Part shown: positions 23,568-30,276 of the stretch, one piece after another
Position numbering within the stretch: the first letter of the stretch is position 1
How the letters are laid out: each line of letters opens with the position of its first letter
Made by a program: the position numbers and the translations under genes
NCBI RefSeq assembly: GCF_902141855.1
Contig: NZ_CABFVH010000047.1
Coordinates: 1 to 41,877 of the forward strand
Length of the DNA stretch: 41,877 bases
Direction of reading: 5' to 3'
Source: Methylobacterium dankookense
GTDB taxonomy: Bacteria; Pseudomonadota; Alphaproteobacteria; Rhizobiales; Beijerinckiaceae
The notes under the pieces: generated by a model
The model's database searches: none
The model's input: only the letters and a program-made list of their open reading frames with translations
What the model was told of the DNA's origin: nothing

Positions 23568-23762
23568 TCACGCCGCGATGCGCTCGCGAGCAGGCCCGCT
23601 CCGGGCCGCCGCGAGCTCGCGCCGCAGGTCGTGGATCTCGGCGAGCAGGTGCCCGGCATCGACGGCCATCTCCACGCATTGATCCTGGGCTTCCGCGAGC
23701 TGCAGGCGCAGATCCACGATCTCGTTGACGAGGGCGAGCATCTCCGCGTCGGAACCTGGCAC
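23568..23762 (-). CDS. Small coiled-coil hypothetical protein (64 aa)
   Basis: It starts at GTG 23762 with GGAGG about 7 nt upstream. Nearly the whole chain is predicted helix with heptad-like Leu/Ile spacing (MLALVNEIVDLRLQLAEAQD, then HLLAEIHDLRRELAAAR), a dimeric coiled coil. There is no signal, membrane segment or known domain. It lies 71 nt upstream of the HD-domain gene on the same strand and may share its transcript. The function is unknown. Confidence 0.5.
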   Translation of the reverse strand: MPGSDAEMLALVNEIVDLRLQLAEAQDQCVEMAVDAGHLLAEIHDLRRELAAARSGPARERIAA

Positions 23763-23994
23763 CGTCGTCCTCCCTTCATCGCCTGTTGCGGTGAGGCGCT
23801 TGTGGTCGGCCCTGCGGGGTTAACGAATCCTTGCCGGACCCGCTCGAATGCAGTGGATGACGCCGCGCGGCGGGGGCGAACACGCAAAGCGGCCGGCCGG
23901 CTGGCGCCGCCCCCTCGTCGCCACTGAATACAAACTTGCCTACGCGAGGCTAACTCAAGTAAACTCGATTCGCGCACATGATGCGGGGGCGGCG

Positions 23995-24207
23995 ATGCTG
24001 GATAGCGTGGCGGCGTTTCTGTTCCAACGCCTCTGGAAAAGTCACGCGCTTCCTTCCGCGCTGGGGCCCGCGCTCCCGGTCTCGACTGGGCAGGCCGGCT
24101 CGGCCCAGGCGCCTCGTCTTGATGCCTGCCTCGGCGTTAGCCAGAGCCAGACGATCCGGCAGTTCATCGCCATGGCGCAGGAAGCCCGCCGGGCGCGCGA
24201 GCCTTAG
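23995..24207 (+). CDS. Hypothetical protein (about 70 aa)
   Basis: The start was placed at ATG 23995 after a G-rich tract; the open frame reaches back to 23848. The product begins MLDSVAAFLFQRLWKSHALP and ends in an Ala/Arg-rich helix (SQTIRQFIAMAQEARRA). No family was recognised, and codon bias is weaker than in the core genes. It is followed at once by a repeat-rich stretch. It could be a genuine small gene or chance. Confidence 0.3.
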   Translation: MLDSVAAFLFQRLWKSHALPSALGPALPVSTGQAGSAQAPRLDACLGVSQSQTIRQFIAMAQEARRAREP

Positions 24208-24266
24208 GGCCTGTTTGAGCTGGATCGACTGACCATCACGCGGAGCGTCTGCTCATCCCATCAAAC

Positions 24267-24383
24267 CACCTCATCCTGAGGCGCCCGCGTGAGCGGGCCT
24301 CGGAGGCCTCCGGACATCACTGCGATCCCTGGAGAGCTCCTTCGAGGCCTCCGCTTCGCTGCGGCACCTCAGGATGAGGTCGA
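24267..24383. repeat. Large palindromic repeat, family C
   Basis: The outer arms are CCTCATCCTGAGG (24269-24281) and CCTCAGGATGAGG (24367-24379). The inner arms, GCCTCGGAGGCCTCC and GAGGCCTCC, give further pairing. A fragment of the same repeat (GACCTCATCCTGAGGTC) lies at 26059-26075. The surrounding 24208-24476 holds no gene. Confidence 0.7.
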
Positions 24384-24476
24384 GGGGGGATCAGCGGGAT
24401 AAGCACCCGCTCGATCTGCTCGAACAGGCTCTTAGGCCGAAGCGGCATCCGCTCCGGCCGAGAGCGCTCTCCGCGC

Positions 24477-24707
24477 TCACTGGCCCTGCGGCTGGCCGTT
24501 CCCGCCCTGCGGCTGCTGGCCCTTCTTGTTGGCCTGATGGTGCCCGATGGCGCAGCCCGCGGCCGCCCCGGCCTTGCCGTGTCCGGCCATGTGGCCCGCG
24601 ATGCCGCCGACCGCCGCGCCCTTGAGGCAGCCCTTCGCCTCGGCCGCCGGCCCGCTCACGGCCGCGATCGCCAGGGCCGCGAGAGCAATGGACAGGGTAC
24701 GCGTCAT
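24477..24707 (-). CDS. Small exported glycine-zipper-like protein (76 aa)
   Basis: A signal peptide (TRTLSIALAALAIAAVSG, cleavage near 24) is followed by a Gly/Ala-rich region with G-x3-G spacing (CLKGAAVGGIAGHMAGHGKA) resembling glycine-zipper envelope proteins. The tail is Gln/Gly-rich (PQGGNGQPQGQ). Two Cys flank the zipper. The start at 24707 follows AGGAGA at ideal spacing. It is probably periplasmic or associated with the outer membrane. The function is unknown. Confidence 0.65.
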   Translation of the reverse strand: MTRTLSIALAALAIAAVSGPAAEAKGCLKGAAVGGIAGHMAGHGKAGAAAGCAIGHHQANKKGQQPQGGNGQPQGQ

Positions 24708-24866
24708 CGTTCGATCTCCTCGACGAATGGATTCGAGGAGACAACCGGCCCGCGGCGGTGCCGTTCCTGGCGGCGCTTCGGGCCGTGAAGCCGGCCTGGC
24801 GCGCGGATCGGTGACCGTCCGCCTCCGTTGCACGTTGACAGGGTGCACGACCGAAGGAGCGAGACC

Positions 24867-25037
24867 ATGCCCGATCCGAATCCCGGGCCGGTGCCGCCGG
24901 CCACCGAGGACCAGGGCCTGCCGACCCCGCCGAGTCCCGGCCGGATGCCGCCGCCGAAGCTGCCGCCCGAGCCCGAAGAGGCGGACCGGCCCGAGCCGCC
25001 CCCGCGGCCGGAGACGGATGGGAAGCGCCCCGTCTGA
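24867..25037 (+). CDS. Proline-rich small protein (56 aa)
   Basis: AAGGAG lies about 7 nt before the ATG. The product is dominated by Pro and acidic residues (PPKLPPEPEEADRPEPPPRP) and is presumably disordered and cytoplasmic, since it has no signal. No family is known to me. The final codons GTC TGA are the first bases of the family-B repeat at 25035-25143, so the repeat supplies the stop codon. Confidence 0.5.
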   Translation: MPDPNPGPVPPATEDQGLPTPPSPGRMPPPKLPPEPEEADRPEPPPRPETDGKRPV

Positions 25038-25143
25038 TACCGCGTCCGGTCGATCGGACCGGACGCGGTATCAGCAAGCCCGCGCGGCGCTTGAGCGAAG
25101 GCGACATCCGCCATCCCGAAGGGATCACCCGGATGTCGTATGA
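25035..25143 (+). repeat. Dispersed palindromic repeat, family B, copy 1
   Basis: It contains two stems, one at TACCGCGTCCGG ... CCGGACGCGGTA and one at GACATCCG ... CGGATGTC. A near-identical inverted copy is at 26115-26223. The first three bases TGA are the stop of the Pro-rich gene; the other end lies 7 nt from the stop of the next convergent gene. Confidence 0.88.
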
Positions 25144-25149
25144 CACGGC

Positions 25150-25416
25150 TCAGGCCGCCTGCGCCTCCCGCAGCACGGCGAGGACCGGCGACGCCGCCAT
25201 GGCGAGGGCGGTCTGTTCCAGCGGATCCTTGAAGATCTCGTCCTCCAGCGCCGAGAGCCGCATCGCCGCGCGCTTCTCGATCGCCTGCAGCAGATCGCGA
25301 GCCGAGACTTCCTCGATCCGCAGAAGCGTCTGCGCGAGATCGAGATAGGCATCGCGCAACAGGCCGAAGGTCAGGGTTGCCGCGGTGTCGTCCGCGATCG
25401 GCGTCATGTCAGTCAT
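25150..25416 (-). CDS. Hypothetical helical protein (88 aa)
   Basis: A soluble, mostly helical protein (FGLLRDAYLDLAQTLLRIEE, then RDLLQAIEKRAAMRLSALED) with an Ala-rich end. AGGAAC lies upstream of the ATG at 25416. The upstream region 25417-25560 is unusually AT-rich (ATGCTATATATCGGATCGCA nearby) and may hold its promoter. No family or catalytic motif was recognised. Its stop codon lies 7 nt from repeat B, which probably serves as a terminator between the convergent genes. Confidence 0.55.
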   Translation of the reverse strand: MTDMTPIADDTAATLTFGLLRDAYLDLAQTLLRIEEVSARDLLQAIEKRAAMRLSALEDEIFKDPLEQTALAMAASPVLAVLREAQAA

Positions 25417-25713
25417 AGCGTGTTCCTACTCAAACACGCTCCCCAGGCGACGCATGCTATATATCGGATCGCATACAATGTAAAATAGCAGCCCGAAACA
25501 GAGATCGCACCGGTGCGCACGGATTAACATGCCTTAGATTCGTGCGAGAACTGACTTCCGCCCAAGGTGGCGCCCGAGGTGGTCCGCCACGCTTCGAGAC
25601 CAGGCCCACAGGGGCGGCTTCAGGGGGGTGCGTATCGGTGTCTCGGGGCGCGCACGCATCCCTTGCGCGGCTCCGACGTTGGAGCCGGCAGGCCGCTGAT
25701 CCGGAGATGTCCC

Positions 25714-25917
25714 ATGCTGATCTTCGCGCTTCTGTTCGCCGCCCTCGGCGCCTTCGGCGTCTATGTCGGGCTCGACCGGTTCGACCTCACGCTCGGCCGG
25801 TTCAACGAGTTCGGCATCGCCCATTACGGCTGGGGCCTCGCCCTCAACGGCTTCGCCCTCGCAGCCTTCTTCGCCTTCCTCTGGCGGGAGCGCTCGCGGC
25901 GCCGCCACCGGATCTAG
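25714..25917 (+). CDS. Two-pass small membrane protein (67 aa)
   Basis: There are two hydrophobic helices (LIFALLFAALGAFGVYVGL and GWGLALNGFALAAFFAFLW) joined by a polar loop with DRFDLTLGRFNEFGIAHY. The C-terminus is strongly basic (RERSRRRHRI), placing both termini in the cytoplasm. GGAG lies about 8 nt upstream of the ATG. There is no known family and the function is unknown. The stop codon TAG forms the end of the inverted family-A repeat at 25915-26020. Confidence 0.65.
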   Translation: MLIFALLFAALGAFGVYVGLDRFDLTLGRFNEFGIAHYGWGLALNGFALAAFFAFLWRERSRRRHRI

Positions 25918-26020
25918 GTCCGTTCCCGATCGCGTTGCAATCAGGAACGGCTCTAAGCTCTCGTTGTGACGCGCTCTCTTGCGCCGAACCGGTGCCCACT
26001 TCGGCGGAGAGCGCTCTGGT
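25915..26020 (-). repeat. Dispersed palindromic repeat, family A, copy 3 (inverted)
   Basis: The reverse complement of the copies at 19962 and 22114. The first TAG (25915-25917) is the stop codon of the two-pass membrane protein gene. Confidence 0.85.
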
Positions 26021-26114
26021 TTCCGTTCGATCGACCGGACTTCGATGATCCCGTTCTCGACCTCATCCTGAGGTCGCGGGCGGGACAGGCTGCGGATTTC
26101 AGTCGAACAGGCAC

Positions 26115-26223
26115 TCATACGACATCCGGGTGATCCCTTCGGGATGGCGGATGTCGCCTTCGCTCAGGCGCCGCGCGGGCTTGCTGAGACCGCGTCCGGT
26201 CTGATCGACCGGACACGGTCTCA
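26115..26223 (-). repeat. Dispersed palindromic repeat, family B, copy 2 (inverted)
   Basis: The reverse complement of 25035-25143 with few differences. Its edge (minus-strand GTCTGAGACCGTGTCCGG) includes the TGA stop of the FAH-family gene at 26221-26223. Confidence 0.88.
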
Positions 26224-27000
26224 GACGATGCGGATCGATAGGTCCGGCAGGCCGTCGAGCCGGCACAGCAGGACGTCGCCCCGGACCACCGGGCCGACAT
26301 TCTCCGGCGTGCCGGAATAGATGATGTCGCCGGCCTTCAGCTCGAAGGCCTCCGAGAGCTTCGCGATCTGCTCGGCGACGCTCCAGATCATCTTGGACAG
26401 GTCGGAGTTCTGGCGGAGCGTGCCGTTGACGGCGAGGGAGATCGCGCCCGCCCGCGGATGGCCGATGCGCGCGACCGGATGCAGCGGCCCGATCACCGCG
26501 GCATGGTCGAAGCTCTTGCCGATCTCCCAGGGCTTCTTCTGCGCGGACATGGCGTTCTGCAGGTCGCGCCGGGTCATGTCGAGGCCGAGCGCGTAGCCGT
26601 AGACGTGGTCGAGGGCGCGCTCGACCGGGATGTCGACGCCGCCCGACTTGAGCGCCGCCACCAGCTCGACCTCGTGGTGGTAGTTCTGCGTCAGGGACGG
26701 GTAGGGATGGTCGGCGGTCTCGCCGGCCGCGACGTTCTGGATCGCGTCGGTCGGCTTCTGGAAGAAGAAGGGTGGCTCCCGCGTCGGATCGGAGCCGCGC
26801 TCGATTGCGTGCGCGGCGTAGTTGCGCCCGATGCAGTAGATCCGGCGCACGGGGAACACGCCGCTCTCGCCGGCGATGGGGATCGTCGTCGCGGGCAGGG
26901 AGAAGATCGGGGCCGGTCCCGGCTGGGCCGCGGCCGGTGCGGCGCCCGCCGCCGTGGCCGCCGCCGCCATGGCGAGCAGGTCGCGCCGAGATGCCGTCAT
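26221..27000 (-). CDS. Fumarylacetoacetate hydrolase family protein with Tat signal
   Basis: A 259-aa protein with an N-terminal twin-arginine signal (TASRRDLLAMAAAATAAGAA), unusual for this mostly cytosolic family. The FAH domain starts at about 50 (VRRIYCIGRNYAAHAIERG). It carries the acidic metal ligands in YHHEVELVAAL and the later Asp in YALGLDMTRRDLQ, then WEIGKSFDHAAVIGP and the closing AGDIIYSGTPENVGPV. Members hydrolyse or decarboxylate 2-oxo acid derivatives. Export to the periplasm suggests a specialised substrate that cannot be named. It is convergent to the two-pass membrane gene across repeats A and B. Confidence 0.88.
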   Translation of the reverse strand: MTASRRDLLAMAAAATAAGAAPAAAQPGPAPIFSLPATTIPIAGESGVFPVRRIYCIGRNYAAHAIERGSDPTREPPFFFQKPTDAIQNVAAGETADHPYPSLTQNYHHEVELVAALKSGGVDIPVERALDHVYGYALGLDMTRRDLQNAMSAQKKPWEIGKSFDHAAVIGPLHPVARIGHPRAGAISLAVNGTLRQNSDLSKMIWSVAEQIAKLSEAFELKAGDIIYSGTPENVGPVVRGDVLLCRLDGLPDLSIRIV

Positions 27001-27141
27001 CGCTTCCTCCGAGTTTCTGGCCCGCGGCCGGGCGCTTCAGGCCCGCACCGGATCGCGGCTCGGCGAGACTGGCTCAGCTTCCGCCGCGCCGGAAGGGGGC
27101 GGAGGCGCCACCGAACCCTGTTCGTCAGCGCGATCTCGGGC

Positions 27142-27297
27142 TCAGCCGCTATGGTCCGAGGCGGTCGTCCAGACCTGCGCGGCCAGGGTCTCGCGCTCGA
27201 GCTGGGCCAGGGCCGCGCGGTCGGCGACGACCGCGAGCCCCGCCACGGCGAGGACGGTCAGCAGGCATCCCAACAGAACGGACGGCACGCGGTTCAC
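27142..27297 (-). CDS. Small single-pass membrane protein (51 aa)
   Basis: It starts at GTG 27297 with GGGAG about 8 nt upstream and ends at a TGA at 27142. The N-terminal half is one transmembrane helix (VLLGCLLTVLAVAGLAVVAD); the rest is a short helix (ALAQLERETLAAQVW). The frame is shorter than usual cut-offs, but it has strong GC3 bias and a good ribosome-binding site. The function is unknown; it may share a transcript with the small membrane protein at 27441-27704. Confidence 0.5.
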   Translation of the reverse strand: MNRVPSVLLGCLLTVLAVAGLAVVADRAALAQLERETLAAQVWTTASDHSG

Positions 27298-27440
27298 GGC
27301 AGCAGCTCCCGAAGCGGAAGCGCTCTAGCAGGGCCGGAGGCAGCACGATGCAGCCGGCAAAGCACATCGCCGGCCGATCCACCGAAAGGGTTAGCGTCGG
27401 CCTGCGGCGTGGCGCCGGAGCCACGCTCAGGGGGCCGCGC

Positions 27441-27704
27441 TCAGAACGGGCCGCGCTCGGCGGGGCCGGATGCGCGGGGCGGCGGGTCGACCCAGAGGTC
27501 CGGCGCCGCTTCCTCGGCCCCGTCCCGCGCCCGCGGCGCGATCGAGCCGGTCGTGACCGGATCCTCCCAGTCGGCGAGGCCGCGGGCGACCCGCACGGCC
27601 GGATCGGGGATGCTGCTGACGTAGCTGACCGCAGCCGTCGCCAGGCCACCGCCGACCAGCATCAGGGCGAGACCGTCGATGAGGGCGTCGCGGAATCCAG
27701 CCAT
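27441..27704 (-). CDS. Small membrane-anchored protein (87 aa)
   Basis: One hydrophobic segment (LIDGLALMLVGGGLATAAVS, residues about 8-28) anchors the protein. The remaining part is polar, Pro/Asp-rich and probably periplasmic (ADWEDPVTTGSIAPRARDGA). AGGGA lies upstream of the ATG at 27704. The GSIAP-type motif is seen in several small Methylobacteriaceae proteins of unknown function. No known domain is present. Confidence 0.55.
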   Translation of the reverse strand: MAGFRDALIDGLALMLVGGGLATAAVSYVSSIPDPAVRVARGLADWEDPVTTGSIAPRARDGAEEAAPDLWVDPPPRASGPAERGPF

Positions 27705-27889
27705 TGCACCGTCCCTGCACTCCGGACCGGGCTACGGCAGCAGGGTTAACGAAATCCTATCCACGCCTCCGAGCACCCCGACGCGCCGCATCGGCGGCCG
27801 GCGGGGAACATGGCGCGGCCACCGCCGGTTTCCGACACCCTGGCCCGAGCGGATTCCACCGCGCGGGCCGCCGAACCGGAGACCCGACC

Positions 27890-28078
27890 ATGCTGAAGCA
27901 GAAGCCGCTCGTGACCTCGCTCCTCGCGCTGGCCATCGCCGCCGGCGCGGCGGCGAGTGCGCAGGCCCAGACCACGCCGAACTCCCACAACAATTCCAAC
28001 CCCGGCGCCCCGGCCGGCAGCAGCGGCAGCTCCGGCAACTCGGCCACGGGCACCGGCGCGGCGCCGTCCGGCAAGTAA
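27890..28078 (+). CDS. Small secreted Ser/Gly/Asn-rich protein (62 aa)
   Basis: A signal peptide (KPLVTSLLALAIAAGAAASA, cleavage near 26) is followed by a 36-residue disordered tail rich in Ser, Gly and Asn (NSHNNSNPGAPAGSSGSSGN). CGGAG lies upstream of the ATG. No function can be given. It is convergent with the reverse transcriptase gene, 37 bp between the stops. Confidence 0.6.
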   Translation: MLKQKPLVTSLLALAIAAGAAASAQAQTTPNSHNNSNPGAPAGSSGSSGNSATGTGAAPSGK

Positions 28079-28115
28079 CGCCGAGCAACCGAGGCGAGGG
28101 CGGAGGGTCGATTCC

Positions 28116-29957
28116 CTACCGCCCGCGCCGGCGGCGCAGCCAGCGCCGGAGGCCGATCGCCAGAGCCGCGACGAGGACGAGCAGCCCAAGGCCTGGATGC
28201 AGGACGGCCGCGGCCTGGAACAGCACGAACACCCCGAGCACGGCCATCCACGGCTTCATCGGGGTGCCGTCCCGATCACCCTGCACCGGATCGGCTTGCC
28301 GCGCCGGCTCGGGGGCCGGAGCGGGCCGGAGGCCGACCGCGGGCAGGCCGCTCCGCCCCGGCACCCGGCCGGGGCCGTCCTGCCGCTTCCGGCGCGCCTC
28401 GGCCTCCGCCGCCTCGGCCTCGGCGATGATCGGATCGGGAGCGGGGAGGGGGCGCGCCGCAGGGATCCACCAGCGCGCGAGCGGCGCCACGCCGTCGGCG
28501 GAGCGCGCGCGGAACGTCGCGATCCGCGGCTGGGCCGGCGCCTGCCGCGCGCCGTGCCGCTCGGCGAGCGCCCGCACCTGCGCGACCAGCGGGGCGCCGG
28601 CCTCGGGCGTGACCATCCGGACGAAGCGGGCGAAGCCGAGCGCCGCCTGGAGCACCGTGCCGTCGCCGCCCTTTCCCCAGCGGCGGCCGGCGGGCCCGTG
28701 CCGCTCGATCCCGTGCAGGAGGGCGCGGAAGCGGCGCAGGGTCTCGCGCGGCACGGCGACCCGCTCGTTCACGGTCAGCCCGGTGACCTCCTGATGCCGG
28801 CCCCGCCGCATCACCCGGGTCTTGTCGGGATGCACGGTGAAGCCTTCGGCCGCCACGATCGCGTGGACGTATTTGAGCAGGGGGCCGACCTTGCCCGCCG
28901 CCTCGCCCGAGGCGGAGAAGGTCAGATCGTCGGCGTAGCGCGTGTAGGCGAAGCCGAGCGAGGCGGCGAGGCCCGCGAGCCGCGCGTCGAGGCGGGTGCA
29001 GACGAGGTTGGTGAGCGCCGGGCTCGTCGGCGCCCCCTGCGGCAGGCGGCGCGGCCCGCGCGCCGCGTAGAGGCGCTGCCCGTCGATCTCGACCGCGTCC
29101 ACGTCCGGCTCGGTGCAGATCAGGGCGAGCACCGTCGCCACCGGCTCGGCATAGCCGAGGCCGCGGAACTTGCCCTTGATCCGGCGATAGTCGAGCGTCG
29201 GGAAGAAGTCCTTCAGGTCGAGATTGACCACCACGTCGCGCCCGACATGGGCGGCGGCGTTGGTCACGATGGAGCGGCCGGGGACGAAGCCGTGGGCGGC
29301 CTCGTGCAGGGGGGCGCGGGCGAGCAGCGCGTCGAGCACCCAGTACTGCGCCCGCTTCAGCCGCGGCATCGGCGCCGAGATGGTGCGCTCGCCCCCGGTC
29401 TTCTTCGGGATGGTGAAGCGCCGGTAATGGCTCACCGTGGACAGCGGCCGGTCGTAGGCGAGGAAGCGCAGCTCGCCCAACGAGATGCCCATGGCCTCCG
29501 CCACGGCCTTCGGGTTCGCCAGCGCCGGCAGGCCGGCCTTGAGCGCGCGCGGATCCGCATCCGTCCCCGAGAGGCCGGCCGAGACGCCCTCGCCGAGATG
29601 GAGGATCTCCGCGTCCCGGCGGGCGTGCCAGGCGAGCGCCCGCTCGTGCCGGCCGCGCGCGCCGCGCAGCTTGGTCTCGCGCCGCCGCTCCAGCGCCGCC
29701 TTCTTGCGGCGGCGGTGCATCTCCTTGAGGGCGGCGTCCGGATCGCGCCAGAGCGCCTCGCGCCGGTGCAGGTCGGCGATGGCGCGGCTGATCTCGCCGC
29801 GGCGGCGGATCAGCTCCGCGGGCGGGTTCGGCTGCTCCGCCCCGTCCGGCCAGTAGCCGAGCCGGATCATCTCCTCGAGGACGACCTCGTCCTTCGAGCC
29901 CTCGCGGATGCGGTCGTAGAGCTGCTGACGGGTCAGCGAACCGGGCCGGAGGGTCAT
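28116..29957 (-). CDS. Retron-type reverse transcriptase with extra N- and C-terminal regions
   Basis: A 613-aa RT. The core at about 145-470 has the retron-specific NAxxH motif (N233-H237, NAAAH), the first catalytic Asp in NLDLKDFF (D247), QGAPTSP (307-313), the YADD active site (341-344) and the VTG motif (391-393). These are the markers that separate retron RTs from group II intron and DGR RTs. It is longer than typical retron RTs (about 320 aa). Residues 1-145 form a charged, helical extension (LTRQQLYDRIREGSKDEVVL), and the last 45 residues hold a hydrophobic segment ending in Arg-rich WLRRRRGR, so it may be membrane-tethered. It follows a structured non-coding segment and two partner genes on the same strand. 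It is expected to make msDNA from that RNA. Confidence 0.93.
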   Translation of the reverse strand: MTLRPGSLTRQQLYDRIREGSKDEVVLEEMIRLGYWPDGAEQPNPPAELIRRRGEISRAIADLHRREALWRDPDAALKEMHRRRKKAALERRRETKLRGARGRHERALAWHARRDAEILHLGEGVSAGLSGTDADPRALKAGLPALANPKAVAEAMGISLGELRFLAYDRPLSTVSHYRRFTIPKKTGGERTISAPMPRLKRAQYWVLDALLARAPLHEAAHGFVPGRSIVTNAAAHVGRDVVVNLDLKDFFPTLDYRRIKGKFRGLGYAEPVATVLALICTEPDVDAVEIDGQRLYAARGPRRLPQGAPTSPALTNLVCTRLDARLAGLAASLGFAYTRYADDLTFSASGEAAGKVGPLLKYVHAIVAAEGFTVHPDKTRVMRRGRHQEVTGLTVNERVAVPRETLRRFRALLHGIERHGPAGRRWGKGGDGTVLQAALGFARFVRMVTPEAGAPLVAQVRALAERHGARQAPAQPRIATFRARSADGVAPLARWWIPAARPLPAPDPIIAEAEAAEAEARRKRQDGPGRVPGRSGLPAVGLRPAPAPEPARQADPVQGDRDGTPMKPWMAVLGVFVLFQAAAVLHPGLGLLVLVAALAIGLRRWLRRRRGR

Positions 29958-29994
29958 GGGCGGACGGCCCGGCCGGGGAGGAAGGAAGCGGGGG

Positions 29995-30225
29995 CGAGGG
30001 GCGCCGGCCGGAATGCCTTCGTCAAGTCTCGGGACTGGTCCGGTCCACTCGAAGCCGGCACGACCACCCCCGCGCGTTTGGGTTCAGGGAACCCAAACCG
30101 GGAACGCGCGGGGGTGGTCAGTGCCGGCCCAGTGAAGAGCGGGCCAGTGACGCTTTGCCGGGCAGGGTGCAGGGACGGCGAAACGCCGCCCGGAGTGCAA
30201 GGTCCGCTCCGGCCGGCGCCCCTCG
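29995..30225 (-). ncRNA. Candidate retron msr-msd RNA
   Basis: The 319-bp gap between the SWIM gene and the RT has retron ncRNA architecture on the minus strand. The ends form an 18-bp perfect inverted repeat (a1 30225-30208, a2 30012-29995; TCCGGCCGGCGCCCCTCG on the plus strand at a1). After a1 comes a short 8-bp hairpin with a 3-nt loop (30191-30173), suitable for msr. Then there is a very long hairpin: outer stem 30121-30128/30054-30061 (8 bp), then 17 perfect pairs (30103-30119 with 30062-30078) and an inner 6-bp stem (30090-30095/30079-30084), suitable for msd. A 7-nt repeat, CCAGTGA (30129 and 30144), lies between the stems. The RT starts 37 nt after a2. The exact RNA ends and the branching G are not determined. 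Confidence 0.78.
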
Positions 30226-30276
30226 TGAGCGCGAGCCTAGGCCATGCGGCCGCCCGCGGCAATCGATTCCGGCCGC

